The notes beneath the pieces are model-generated. The model was not told where the DNA came from, searched no databases, and saw nothing but the letters and a program-made list of their open reading frames with translations. A stretch of DNA of 64,000 bases from Planctomycetota bacterium (GTDB taxonomy: Bacteria > Planctomycetota > SZUA-567 > H5-PLA8): NCBI GenBank assembly GCA_016200135.1, contig JACQFI010000038.1, positions 1 to 64,000 on the forward strand. The letters run 5' to 3'. Each line of letters begins with the position of its first letter. The first letter of the stretch is position 1. This document shows, in pieces, positions 17,014 to 26,700 of this stretch. The position numbers were made by a program, and so were the translations under genes.

Positions 17014-17382
17014 ATGGGCGACCTGCACAAGCTCGGTCCCAAGGGCGAGGAGTATGCGCTGGGTATGTTGCGCAAGCGCGGCCACCGTTTGTTGCAGCGC
17101 AACTTCCGCTGCCCGCCGGGCGAGATCGACCTGATCACCTGGCACCGGAAGACGCTGGTCTTTACGGAAGTGCGCGCGCGCTCCGAGCGCGCTCCGGCCA
17201 ATCCGGTGGAAACCGTCACGCCGGAGAAGCAGACCCGGATCGTCCGCGCCGCGCGCTGGTACCTGGCGCGGTGGTGCGGTAAAAAGGAGCCGCCGGCCTT
17301 CCGGTTCGACATCGTCTGGCTGACGGCCAAGGACGCGGAGATTACCGCGGGCGGCGTGATCGAAGGCGCGTTCGGGATGTGA
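17014..17382 (+). CDS. YraN/UPF0102 family endonuclease-like protein
   Basis: A 122-aa protein of the predicted Holliday-junction-resolvase-like nuclease family. It has KGEEYALGMLRKRGHRLLQRNFR, GEIDLITWHRKTLVFTEVRAR with the D and E of the nuclease site, and a C-terminal RFDIVWLT. The catalytic Lys position is Arg (EVRAR), as in some relatives. ATG 17014 is preferred over a TTG six bases upstream. The family is widespread and its biological role is still unclear. Confidence 0.88.
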   Translation: MGDLHKLGPKGEEYALGMLRKRGHRLLQRNFRCPPGEIDLITWHRKTLVFTEVRARSERAPANPVETVTPEKQTRIVRAARWYLARWCGKKEPPAFRFDIVWLTAKDAEITAGGVIEGAFGM

Positions 17383-17465
17383 CCTCCGCGCGGCCTCGGC
17401 GGTGCAGTAAAAGACGCCCCGGGCGCGTCGTATATATTAAGACGAAGGCCGGGAACGGGAATGTG

Positions 17466-17984
17466 ATGCCTCTGCCCATGAAGCGCGCTCTTGGATGCCT
17501 GCTGATGCTCGCCCTGCTGGGTGCAAGCGGGGAAGCGTTCGCCCTCAGCTCCGGAGGCAAGGTCAAGAAGCAGCACAACGACAACGAGGGCGACGGGGAC
17601 GGCGCGGGCGAAAAGAAGACCGCCGAGGCCTGGCAGAAAGACCCGCTGCCTCCTCCCGAGAACGTCGCGCTGCTCAGCACCTCCGTCTTCGACCGCGTCG
17701 CCGACGACCTGGAACTCACCGAGAGCCAGAAGAAGAAGCTCGAACGGGCCAAGCAGGAGATCCGCGACGCGGGCGAGAAACTCGCCAAAGAGCAGACCTC
17801 CGCCCGCGCGGCCTACGCGAAAGCCAAGAAGGAGAAGGATTGCGACGCCGCGCTCGAACGGGTTGAAGCCGCCGCCGCCGCTTGCCGCGACTATGCGCCG
17901 CAATCCGACTTCAACCACGCCCTGGCCCGGATTCTAACAGCGGAACAGTTCGCGCGCTTTGTGCAGCGCATCAGCAAGAGTTAA
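17466..17984 (+). CDS. Hypothetical secreted helical protein (Spy/CpxP-like)
   Basis: A 172-aa protein with a signal peptide (GCLLMLALLGASGEAFA) and an acidic/basic linker. A helical part contains DDLELTESQKKKLERAKQEI and LTAEQFARFVQRI, the LTxxQ-type pattern of Spy/CpxP periplasmic chaperone-like proteins. ATG 17466 is chosen, though ATG 17478 is also possible. The LTxxQ resemblance is weak, so the role is open. Confidence 0.65.
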   Translation: MPLPMKRALGCLLMLALLGASGEAFALSSGGKVKKQHNDNEGDGDGAGEKKTAEAWQKDPLPPPENVALLSTSVFDRVADDLELTESQKKKLERAKQEIRDAGEKLAKEQTSARAAYAKAKKEKDCDAALERVEAAAAACRDYAPQSDFNHALARILTAEQFARFVQRISKS

Positions 17985-18249
17985 CGTTTCTCAAATTATC
18001 CAATTTGCAAAACGTCTCGAGTACCCACCCTTCTTATTTTCGCATGCTTCTTTTCTCTTGAAGATCGCTCTTGGACGTTTGTCCCATATAAGGGGACGTG
18101 CCCAACGTTGCTCCCCCATCCGTCGCAACTCGTTGGGAAGTGCATCCGTTGGATGCAGTGCCACGGGCGGCTCGTGCAGTAGTACCTCGTGAGCGGTTAC
18201 ACCTGGGAAGCGGCACGGGCCCCCGTGGTTCTTACCGCTTCGCGCGTAT
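17985..18249. other. Gene-free spacer between convergent genes
   Basis: 265 bp with no supported gene. Short frames on both strands have no protein character, and I see no terminator with a clear T run. Confidence 0.4.
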
Positions 18250-19272
18250 TTATTGCACGATTAACTCCATAAATACCGCGCCCGCGATCGGATTGTGCGT
18301 GTATGGCGCGGCCATTTCCTTAAAACCCAACGAAGCGTAAAGCGCGCGCGCCTCGCGCATGGTGGCGATGGTGTCTAAGCGCATGCGCGAATAACCCGCG
18401 CCGCGCGCCTCCGCAACGATGCGCTCCGCGAGCACGCGGCCGATCTTCTTCCCGCGAAACGCCGGCCGCACGTACATGCGCTTCATCTCGCAGACGCCGT
18501 CTTCCAGCTTCCGGAGCGCCACGCAGCCTGCGTTCAGGCCCTCGAAGGTGGCCAGCAGCAGCCGGCCCTCCGGCCGCGCGTAGCGCCCCGGCAGCGTGGC
18601 CAGCTCTTCGTCGAAACCCTGGAAGCAGAGATTGAAGCCAAGGGATGCGCCGTATTCATTAAAGAGCATCCGCGCAACGTCGAGCTGTCCCGCGTGTTGC
18701 GCCTCGCAGATGCGCAGGCCCTCGGCCTTCCAGCGTTTGACCGCCTCCTTCAGCCACCACGGCGCCCCGTCCAGCGGCGGCAGCGGCTCGCGCGCGGAGA
18801 CTTCCGCGGCGCGCCGCTCCATCTCCGCGATCGGCGGCACGTCCCACGCCGCACGCTCCGCGTCATTCGTTCCGGGGTCTATTTCCCACACGCGCGTGCG
18901 CTCGCCGTCGGGAACCATGTTCGTCCCGTACTTCTGCGGCTTGCTCTGATACATGAGCCATCGGTCGAGCGCCGCCGCCGCGAGCCAGCGAGCCTTGGCG
19001 TGCCCCATCGCCGCGGCCTTCAGCGCGCAATCACGCGCCTTCGCGATCTCGTCCGCCTCGTCGCCATGCTGATAGATCAACGCCGCGTGGTAGAGGTCCT
19101 CGGCACCCAGCGCCGCGTCGATTTTTTCGCTATGCGCAAGCAGTTCGCCGACGCGCCTGCGCCGCGCCGCGTCACGTTCGCGCAACGCCTTGTACTCCGG
19201 CGTGCCGAAGCGCGGGTGCGGATCGCGCTCGCGCCGGTCGGCCTCGAAGAGTTCGCGGAGTTCGGGGTTCAT
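18250..19272 (-). CDS. GNAT acetyltransferase with N-terminal DUF6624-like domain
   Basis: A 340-aa two-part protein. The N-terminal half contains YHAALIYQHGDEADEIAKA, KARWLAAAALDRWLM and KPQKYGTNM, which resemble the DUF6624 family. The C-terminal half (about 200-340) is a GNAT fold with acetyl-CoA motif RMYVRPAFRGKKIGRVL and LGFKEMAAPYTHNP at the end. The substrate is unknown. ATG 19272 is preferred over a GTG 24 bp upstream. The two halves are otherwise separate families, so this looks like a fusion. Confidence 0.78.
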   Translation of the reverse strand: MNPELRELFEADRRERDPHPRFGTPEYKALRERDAARRRRVGELLAHSEKIDAALGAEDLYHAALIYQHGDEADEIAKARDCALKAAAMGHAKARWLAAAALDRWLMYQSKPQKYGTNMVPDGERTRVWEIDPGTNDAERAAWDVPPIAEMERRAAEVSAREPLPPLDGAPWWLKEAVKRWKAEGLRICEAQHAGQLDVARMLFNEYGASLGFNLCFQGFDEELATLPGRYARPEGRLLLATFEGLNAGCVALRKLEDGVCEMKRMYVRPAFRGKKIGRVLAERIVAEARGAGYSRMRLDTIATMREARALYASLGFKEMAAPYTHNPIAGAVFMELIVQ

Positions 19273-19305
19273 CGGCAAATTCTTATTCCATTCCACTATT
19301 ACATA

Positions 19306-19719
19306 TCAAAGGACATGCGCGTAATGAAGAAAGACTACACATATTAAAAGCAATGTTATGACGAACAACTCAACCAAAGTTCTTGTCCAAAATAACCCGC
19401 GTTTCTCGCTGTCCCAAACAACTGTTACATTGTCGGGCATCCAATCTCCTAAGAACCCAACGCGGGCCCAGCCCGACAACCGCCTGCCCTCTCTGTTTTC
19501 GGCAATGATGTGAAAGATTGTAGAGTATCTGGAACCTAGCAATCCAAACGGTCCACATAAATAAATTCGCCTTTGCCCTTCGATGATGCGGTAGCCATTC
19601 TTACATGCCCATCGCTCAACACACTGCAACTCGCGGTCGTATTTCTTTTGATAATAAAAATGAAAATAAAAAGCCGTAAAGACACCAGAAACGATAAAAA
19701 ACACGAGAAATCCAATCAC
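19306..19719 (-). CDS. Hypothetical small membrane protein
   Basis: A 137-aa protein with transmembrane helices at both ends (about 2-20 and 112-132) and a soluble middle containing two or three Cys. The start is GTG 19719, with GGAG six bases upstream. The gene is clearly AT-richer than its neighbours. No family recognised. Confidence 0.55.
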   Translation of the reverse strand: MIGFLVFFIVSGVFTAFYFHFYYQKKYDRELQCVERWACKNGYRIIEGQRRIYLCGPFGLLGSRYSTIFHIIAENREGRRLSGWARVGFLGDWMPDNVTVVWDSEKRGLFWTRTLVELFVITLLLICVVFLHYAHVL

Positions 19720-19740
19720 AACCTGCTCCAGTGAGTCATC

Positions 19741-22700
19741 TTAAACAACCAACCGCTCAAAGATCGCCCGCACTTCCGCCGCGTAGCGGTGGTAGTCCTC
19801 CACGAGTTGCTCGCCGGCGGTCTTGCCCGGCGCATCCATATACAGCGCGCGCAGCGCGAGCTTTTGCAGTTCTTCCTTCGAGGACGGCAACTTATTGGCC
19901 GAGAGCCCGTGCACGATCCGCACGCGGTTGGCCATGCGGCTGAAAAAATCGTACGCCTCGAGCAGCGTCGCGCCCTCGGGCGGCCGGAGCTTCTTGAACT
20001 TGAGCAGCGCCTTCAGCGCATCCTTCGTGTTCGTCTGCCGCAGCGGCGGGAACGCGGGGCCGTGCAGCAGTTGCAGGTACTGCACGAGGAACTCGATGTC
20101 CACCAATCCGCCCTTGCCGCGCTTCAGGTCCCCGCCTTCGGTCGTCTCCTCCATGCGCTTGCGCATCTCGCGCACTTCCTGCGCCAGGTTCCCGGACTTC
20201 AGCGGCGAATAGACCGCGCTCCGGATCAGGTGCAGCGCGCGCTCGCCGACCCCCGCGTCGCCCGCCGCAAAGCGCGCGCGCGTGAACGCCAGGCGCTCCC
20301 AGTCGGCCAGCGAGCCGTCCTTCCAGTAGCGCTCGAACGCCGCCAGCGACGACGCCAACGGGCCCTTGTTGCCGTTCGGGCGCAGGCGCGCGTCAAGCTG
20401 GTACAGCCGCCCGATCGCGGTAGGCGTGTCCATCGCGCGGGAGAGATCCTGCGCGAGCCCCGAGAAGTACGGATTTGCAGGCAGGCCGTCCGGCGCCGCG
20501 CCTTCTTCGCCGTAAAAGTAGAGCACGTCCAGGTCGCTGCCGTAGTTCAGCTCGCCGCCGCCGAACTTGCCGAGGCCCAGAATCGCGAATCCCACGGGCT
20601 TGCCGCTCTCGCCCACCACGACCCCGCGCGAGGTACAGGACTGCTTGTACGTGTTCGCAAACTGCGCGCGCAGCAGCGCCTCGGCCAGCGCGGTCAGTTC
20701 GGCCTGGGTCTGTTCCAGCGGCGCCGAATGGATCAGATCGCGCACGCCGATGCGCAGCAGTTCGCCCGCGCGGTACGCGCGCAGCGTGTCGCTCACGTCC
20801 CCGCCCTGCGCGATCTGCGCGATCTCCTGTTCCATCCGCGCCTGCGACTTCGACTGCTCCGTATGCAGCGCGTCGATCACCTCGTCGAAGAGCCCCGGGT
20901 TCGCGACGAGGATCTCGGTGAGGTACTCGCTCCACGACGCGAGTTCGCTGATCATCTTCAGCAGCCACGGGTTCTCGTGCAGGGACTGATACAGCACCGC
21001 CTTCCCGCCCAGCGAACTCGCGATGCGCGAGAAGCGCTTGAGCGCCGCGTCGGGCTCGCCCGTGGCCGCGAGCGAACGCAGCAACAGCGGCGCGAGCGAC
21101 GCGAAGAATTTGCGCGTGCGCGAAGCGCTGGTGAGCGCCACGCGTTCGTGCGCCAGCGCGAGCAGCTCGCGCGCGGTCTCCGCCGCGTTCGCGAACCCGA
21201 ACGCCGGCAGCAGCGCCGCGATGGTCTCCAGGTCCGGCTGCGGCGCGAGCAGCAGCTCCGAAAGCCGGCCCTCGGGGCCTTCCTGTTCGCGAAAGAGATT
21301 CGCGAAGAGCTTCTCGAAGATCTCGCGCACCCGCGCCACGTGTTTCTGGCGCTCGGCCTCGAACCGGTCTTCGGCCGATTTTGGATTCTGGATTTCCGAT
21401 TTCCGATTTTCTTCGGCTGCCGGGCTCTCGCTGCTCTCGGGTTTCTCTTCCGCCTTACTCGGCGAGTGCAATCCAAAATCCGAAATCCCCAATCCAAAAT
21501 CGGAGTACCCCAGGCTCTTCGCGATGCGCCGCCGCGCGCCCGCATCCGCGGGCAGCTTGTGCGTCTGCAAATCGCCGTGGATCTGCAGGCGGTGCTCGAC
21601 TTGGCGCAGAAAAACGTACGCCGCCTCGAGCCGCTCCGCTTCCTCGTGCGTGAGCAGCGCCTCGCCGCGCAAGGCCCGCAGCGCCTTGAGCGTATTCCCG
21701 CCGCGCACGGCCGCGTGCTCTCCGCCGTGCAGAAGCTGGAGAAACTGGACGGTGAACTCGATGTCGCGGATGCCGCCATGGCCGAGCTTCACCTCGTCGC
21801 GCGTCTCGCCGCGCCGCGCGACGTTCAGCTCGATCTGCCGCTTGAGCGACTGGATGTCGCCGATCGACTCGAGCGTCAGGAAGCGGCGGTAGACGAACGG
21901 TTCGAGCTCGCGCAGCGCCTGTTCGCCGAGTTCCAGGTCGCCCGCCACCGCGCGCGCCTTCAGCCACGCCTGGCGCTCCCAGGTGCGGCCTTCGGATTGG
22001 AGATACTCGAGCAGCTCGCGCGTGCTGCACGCCAGCACGCCCGCGGCGCCGTACGGCCGCAAGCGCATGTCCACGCGATAGACGCGCCCGTCGTCGGTCA
22101 ACTGGTCCAGCGCGGCGATCATTTCTTTGCCAAGCTGCGTGAAGAATTCCGCGCGCTCCACCGAACGCCCCGTGCCCTGCGTCGGCCCGCCTTCGTTGAA
22201 CGCGAAGATCAGGTCGATGTCCGAGGAATAATTCAGTTCGCGCCCGCCGTGCTTGCCCATCGCGAGCACCACGAACGGCGGCGGCGGCGCGAGACCCGGG
22301 CGCACGGCGGCCGCGCGGTCCGAAGGCAGTGCGCCGAAGCGTTGCTTGAGGTTCTCCGCGCAGAGTTCCAGTGCGGTCTCGACGCAGGCGTCCGCGAGGT
22401 CGCTCAGCGCGCGCACGGTGTCCGGCAGCTTCGAGACGCCCAGGAGGTCCAGCGCCGCGATCTGCAGCATGGCCTCGGTGCGCGCGTGCCGCAGCGCGGC
22501 CAGGCGGTTCTTGTGCCCGGACGCCGCAAGCGCCGCCGCGCGGACCTGCCGCAGCCACGCGTACCCGCCGCGAACGGTGCGTTCGAGCACCGGTTTCAGC
22601 ACCGGCCGCGTGCGCTTGGGGAAGCGAATCAAGTGCGCGCTGAGCGCCGGGGTGCAGGCCAGGAGCGTGCAGAACAGTTCGAGAAACGGCTCCTCGCACC

Positions 22701-22983
22701 AGTCCATCGGGCTGGAGCCAACCGCCGCGCCGCCGGCGTCGAGCCAGCGTTCGAGGCCCGCGAAGGCTTGGTCGGGATCGGGCGAGTGCGCCACCGCGCG
22801 CAGGATGTCGGCGCAGCGCAGGTCGAACGTCTTGGCGATATCGACGCGCGCGCGCAGCCGCGCGAGGCCTTCCTTAACGCGTGCGGGTTCGCCAAAGCCC
22901 AACGCGCGCAGGTCGTCTTCCGGCAGGTCCTCGGGCAGCCCGAGGTCCAGCATGCGAAAGAGCGCGTCGCGGCCTTTGCCCAT
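19741..22983 (-). CDS. glnE: Bifunctional glutamine synthetase adenylyltransferase/adenylyl-removing enzyme (GlnE), with in-frame palindromic insert
   Basis: GlnE adds AMP to glutamine synthetase and removes it again, setting ammonia assimilation under PII control. Both nucleotidyltransferase domains are present: the N-terminal one with YSSDIDLIFAF, the C-terminal one with NYGSDLDVLYFYGEEG, each with a helical domain after it. Metal-binding Asp pairs are intact. At 1080 aa it is longer than the usual 940-980. Most of the excess is a 43-codon insert encoded by 21375-21503 (SDFGLGISDFGL ... NRKSEIQNPKSA) in the linker between the halves, made by a palindromic repeat. The reading frame is kept. 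A PII gene lies at 48832-49179. Confidence 0.95.
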   Translation of the reverse strand: MGKGRDALFRMLDLGLPEDLPEDDLRALGFGEPARVKEGLARLRARVDIAKTFDLRCADILRAVAHSPDPDQAFAGLERWLDAGGAAVGSSPMDWCEEPFLELFCTLLACTPALSAHLIRFPKRTRPVLKPVLERTVRGGYAWLRQVRAAALAASGHKNRLAALRHARTEAMLQIAALDLLGVSKLPDTVRALSDLADACVETALELCAENLKQRFGALPSDRAAAVRPGLAPPPPFVVLAMGKHGGRELNYSSDIDLIFAFNEGGPTQGTGRSVERAEFFTQLGKEMIAALDQLTDDGRVYRVDMRLRPYGAAGVLACSTRELLEYLQSEGRTWERQAWLKARAVAGDLELGEQALRELEPFVYRRFLTLESIGDIQSLKRQIELNVARRGETRDEVKLGHGGIRDIEFTVQFLQLLHGGEHAAVRGGNTLKALRALRGEALLTHEEAERLEAAYVFLRQVEHRLQIHGDLQTHKLPADAGARRRIAKSLGYSDFGLGISDFGLHSPSKAEEKPESSESPAAEENRKSEIQNPKSAEDRFEAERQKHVARVREIFEKLFANLFREQEGPEGRLSELLLAPQPDLETIAALLPAFGFANAAETARELLALAHERVALTSASRTRKFFASLAPLLLRSLAATGEPDAALKRFSRIASSLGGKAVLYQSLHENPWLLKMISELASWSEYLTEILVANPGLFDEVIDALHTEQSKSQARMEQEIAQIAQGGDVSDTLRAYRAGELLRIGVRDLIHSAPLEQTQAELTALAEALLRAQFANTYKQSCTSRGVVVGESGKPVGFAILGLGKFGGGELNYGSDLDVLYFYGEEGAAPDGLPANPYFSGLAQDLSRAMDTPTAIGRLYQLDARLRPNGNKGPLASSLAAFERYWKDGSLADWERLAFTRARFAAGDAGVGERALHLIRSAVYSPLKSGNLAQEVREMRKRMEETTEGGDLKRGKGGLVDIEFLVQYLQLLHGPAFPPLRQTNTKDALKALLKFKKLRPPEGATLLEAYDFFSRMANRVRIVHGLSANKLPSSKEELQKLALRALYMDAPGKTAGEQLVEDYHRYAAEVRAIFERLVV
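21375..21503. repeat. GATTTTGGATT palindromic element, inside glnE
   Basis: A 129-bp imperfect palindrome with arms of about 36 bp. The left arm begins CCGATTTTGGATT at 21375 and the right arm ends AATCCAAAATCGG at 21503. The length is a multiple of three and the frame is open. The encoded peptide is charged and low in complexity, placed between the two catalytic halves of GlnE. Confidence 0.85.
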
Positions 22984-23069
22984 GAAGTTGTTTTATCGGG
23001 GAAGCGCAAATGCGCAACGAGGGCGCGCTTTAACCGCCAAACTCGCCAAGTTATAGCAAGTCGGTAAAG

Positions 23070-23687
23070 TTACTTCTTTACTTCTGGTTCAATCATCTTT
23101 CGAAATTCGATAACCTTGTTAAAGTCATCGTCCAAGTCGGACTTGCTGAGGTATGCTGCAAGCTTGTCGATCGTGGCTTCGACTTTGACGCCAATGACTT
23201 TTTTCTCCTCGTTACGCACAACTTCACCTTCAAGTTTTCCTGCATCTATGGTCTTAGCAAAACCACCTTCCTTGACAATCCGTATGCGCAATACGTTGTC
23301 TTTGGTGACTTCATACCACACGAAAATATACCCAGGCCAATTTCGCGTAACTTCCGCGTCTTTCTGCTCGTTGACCGAGTGCAATTTAACGTTCATGAAT
23401 CGACGATCCCCAAGCTCGGATGAAAACAGCTCGTAAATCAATGAGGCTCCATCGCTATCTTTTTCGCTATGTGAAATCGGAAAGATCTTTATGCGATTGG
23501 TCCCTCTCGGCGCAAAGTGAAGGAAATTCTTAACTCCGTTTTCTTCTTGGACCCAAACCCCGACTAACCGCTCGTCGCGCTTGGCTTCCAAAGGACTTGA
23601 AACAGGACTCACGGAAACGGCAGGTCCGCAAGACGCCAGGATCGTGGTAAAGATTAGCCCCAGCGCCAGTTCGAAAAGGATTTTCAT
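23070..23687 (-). CDS. Hypothetical lipoprotein
   Basis: A 205-aa protein with a lipoprotein signal (LALGLIFTTILASC, lipidated Cys at about 20). The mature part is soluble, with LVGVWVQEENGVKNFLHFAP near its start, as in small lipocalin-like or meta-type envelope proteins, but no family is certain. ATG 23687 follows GGAG. The sequence is AT-richer than its neighbours glnE and the dehydrogenase. Confidence 0.7.
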   Translation of the reverse strand: MKILFELALGLIFTTILASCGPAVSVSPVSSPLEAKRDERLVGVWVQEENGVKNFLHFAPRGTNRIKIFPISHSEKDSDGASLIYELFSSELGDRRFMNVKLHSVNEQKDAEVTRNWPGYIFVWYEVTKDNVLRIRIVKEGGFAKTIDAGKLEGEVVRNEEKKVIGVKVEATIDKLAAYLSKSDLDDDFNKVIEFRKMIEPEVKK

Positions 23688-23723
23688 GGATTTCTCCTGC
23701 ACCATCTGACTGTTCGATAGACG

Positions 23724-26700
23724 TCACCCAATCAACTTCTTCAAATCCATCGTCTCGAGATTGTGCTTGATCGTGCGCAGGAAGCCCGCGGCGTGGCTGC
23801 CGTTGAACGGGCGGTGATCGAAGACGAGTTTCAACGGCAGGGTCTTGCGCTGCTTGAGTTCCGCGCCCTTGCCGTTCCCGCCAGCGTAGCGCGGGCGGTC
23901 GAGGATCGAGCCGGCGCAGACCATCGCCACCTGGCCCGGAATCACGAACGGCGTCCCGCCGGTGGCCTCGAACGCGCCGATGTTCGTCAGCGTCACCGTC
24001 GCGCCTTGCAGGTTCGAGGCGTTGATCGAGCCCGTGCGCACCGACTCGGTGAGTTCCTGCGCGCGGCGGACGAGTTCGACGAAACTCAGGCGGTTGGCCT
24101 CCTTGATCGCGGGCGAGTACAGGTCGTCGTGCGGGCCCATCGCGGCGAAGCCGACGTTCACGTGCGGAGCCACCAGCAGCACCTCGCCGGTTGGATCGAG
24201 CCGCCCGCGGAAACCTTCGTGCCGTTCCGACTTCATCGCGTCGATCATCGCCCAGAGAATCAGGTGCGTGAACGTGACGTGGACCTTCAGGCGCGTCTCG
24301 ATCTCTTGTTGCAGCGCGTGGCGCTGCTCGGCCAGCGGCGTGATGTCCGCCTCGGTCTCGACGCTCACCGTCGGGATCTCGCGCTGGCTCTTGAACGCGA
24401 GCGCGCCGACCTGGATCTGCGCAGGCGTCAGGCGCACGGCCTTCATCGCCGGGCCGCCGGCGGGCTCGCCGGCCATGTGCTTCGCGGGCGCCTCGCCGCC
24501 GGTTCCTTCGGCCACTTCCAGCACAATCAGCGGCGTGTTGACGCGCACGCGCTCGCCCTCGCGCGCGTGCACTTCCAGCACCTTGCCCGCGTGCGTCGAT
24601 TCGACCTCGAACGAGCCTTTGTTCGCCTCCATCTCGGCCAGCTTCGAACCCACCGCAACGGTCTCGCCCGGCTTCACCAGAATGCGAATGACCGTCGCGT
24701 CCTCGTCCGTCGGCGACTGCTTCGGCACTTCCACCGCGACGCGCCCAGGGCCGGACGCCTTGGCCGCAACTCCCGTTTGTGCCGCGTAGTCGCGCGGGGC
24801 CTCATAGAGCGACGGCCCAGCCGGCCGCAGCGCGGGGATCGGCGCGAAGCCCGAGACCGGCGCGACCTGTTCTCCGCGCGAGGCGACGGCGCCGCCCGCA
24901 CGATGACGCTGGACATGCAGCGAGCGCAACGCCGAGAGCACGCCGTCCACGCTCGGCAGCAGCGAGAGCTCCAGCGCAAACTGGTACGGATTGTGGTCGT
25001 CGGACTTCGTGTAACGCACGGGCGCGGCGAGCAGATGTTCGTACGCCGACGCGACCACTTCCGCGATCACGTCCCCGCCTAGCCCGCAGGTCTTCGCGTC
25101 CTCGTGAACCACCAGCAGCCGGCCCGTGCGCGCCACCGAGTCCAGCACGCCTTGCACGTCCCACGGCACGATCGTGCGCAGGTCGATGATCTCGGCCTCG
25201 ATGCCTTCCTGCGCCGCACGCTGTGCCGCCTGGCGGGTGACGGCCACGCAATTGCCCCACGTCACGATGGTCACGTCGCGGCCCGGCCGGACCACGCGCG
25301 AGCGCCCGAAAGGAACAATGCACTCGCTGCCCGGCTCCTTCACCGTCTCTTCCGCGCCGTGCAGCAGCGCCTTGGGATACAGGAAGAGCACCGGGCGGTT
25401 GCAGCGGAAGCTATAGCGCAGCAGGCCCGCGGCGTCGCCCGGCGCGGATGGGATGACCACATGCAGCCCCGGCATGTGCGCGTAGATCGCCTCATTGGTC
25501 TGGCTGTGCCAGGGCCCGAGGCCCGGCAGGTACGCGCCGTACGGCGAGAGGATCACCATCGGGCAGTTCCATTGGCCGCGGCTGCGCCAATAAAAGGTGG
25601 TGACCTCGTTGAAGAGTTGGTTGAGCCCCGGGCCCATAAAGTCCACGAACTGGATGCACGGCACCGGCACGTCGCCGAGGATCGCGCGGCCGACGGCGCT
25701 GCCGATGATCGTCCCTTCGGCCAGCGGCGAGTTCCGCACGCGGCCGGGGAACTTGCTCGAGAGCCCGCGCGTGGTGCTGAAGACGTCGCCCTTGGGGTCC
25801 TCGATGTCCTCGCCGAAGACGAAGATGCGCGGGTTGCGCCGCATCTCCTGTTCGAGCACCAGGTCGATGCACTGCGCCATGGTCAGGCCGCCCGTGCGCT
25901 TGGCCAGCAGCGGCGGCAGGCCCCGCTCCTCTTTAGGCAGATCCTCCGGCAGCGGCGCGAAGGCGCTGTGCAGCACGCCCGCCGGGTCCGGATCGGCCGC
26001 GGACTTGGCCTTCGCCATCGCCGCGTCCAGTTCCGCTTGAACCGCCGCGTGCAGCTTGTCCGCATCTGCCTGGGTGAGCACCTTCTCCGCGATCAGCCTG
26101 GCTTCGTAACGCTTGAGCGGGTCCTTCAACACCACCGCTTCGAGCTCCTTCTCGTCGCGGTAGATGCGCTGGTCGTCGCTGCTCGAATGGCTCCCCATGC
26201 GCTCCAGGCGCGTGATGAGGCACGTCGGCCCTTTACCGCCGCGGGCGCGCTCGAGCGCCTCCTGCGACGCCGCGTAGACGGCCTCCGGGTCGAGCCCGTC
26301 CACGTCCACCACGCGGCAGCCCATGAAGTAGGTGCAGCCGTCGCCGTTGTGCGACAGCGAGTTCGGCTGCGTCCAGAAAGTCTTGCCGACGGTCGGCGTT
26401 GAGATGCCCCAGCGGTTGTCCTCGATCAGGAAGAGCACCGGCAGGCTCTCGATCGCCGCCTGCTGGATCGCTTCGAGCACCTCGCCCTCGCGCGTGGCCG
26501 CGTCGCCGCTCGACGCTACGACCACTTCCGGCACGCTGCGTTCTTTAAGCGACATCGCCATGCCCACGGCCTGGAGCATGTTCGTCGCGACGGGGCTGGA
26601 GAGCGAGACGATGCGGTGCGCGCGCGAATTGAAGTGCACGGGCATCTGCCGCCCGCCCGTGGCCGAGTCGCGCTTGGCGTAGAAATCCAGGAAGAACTGC

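Noticed and set aside
19789..23067. A 1092-codon open frame on the + strand
   Set aside because: It is the antisense of glnE, whose domains and catalytic motifs are complete on the - strand.
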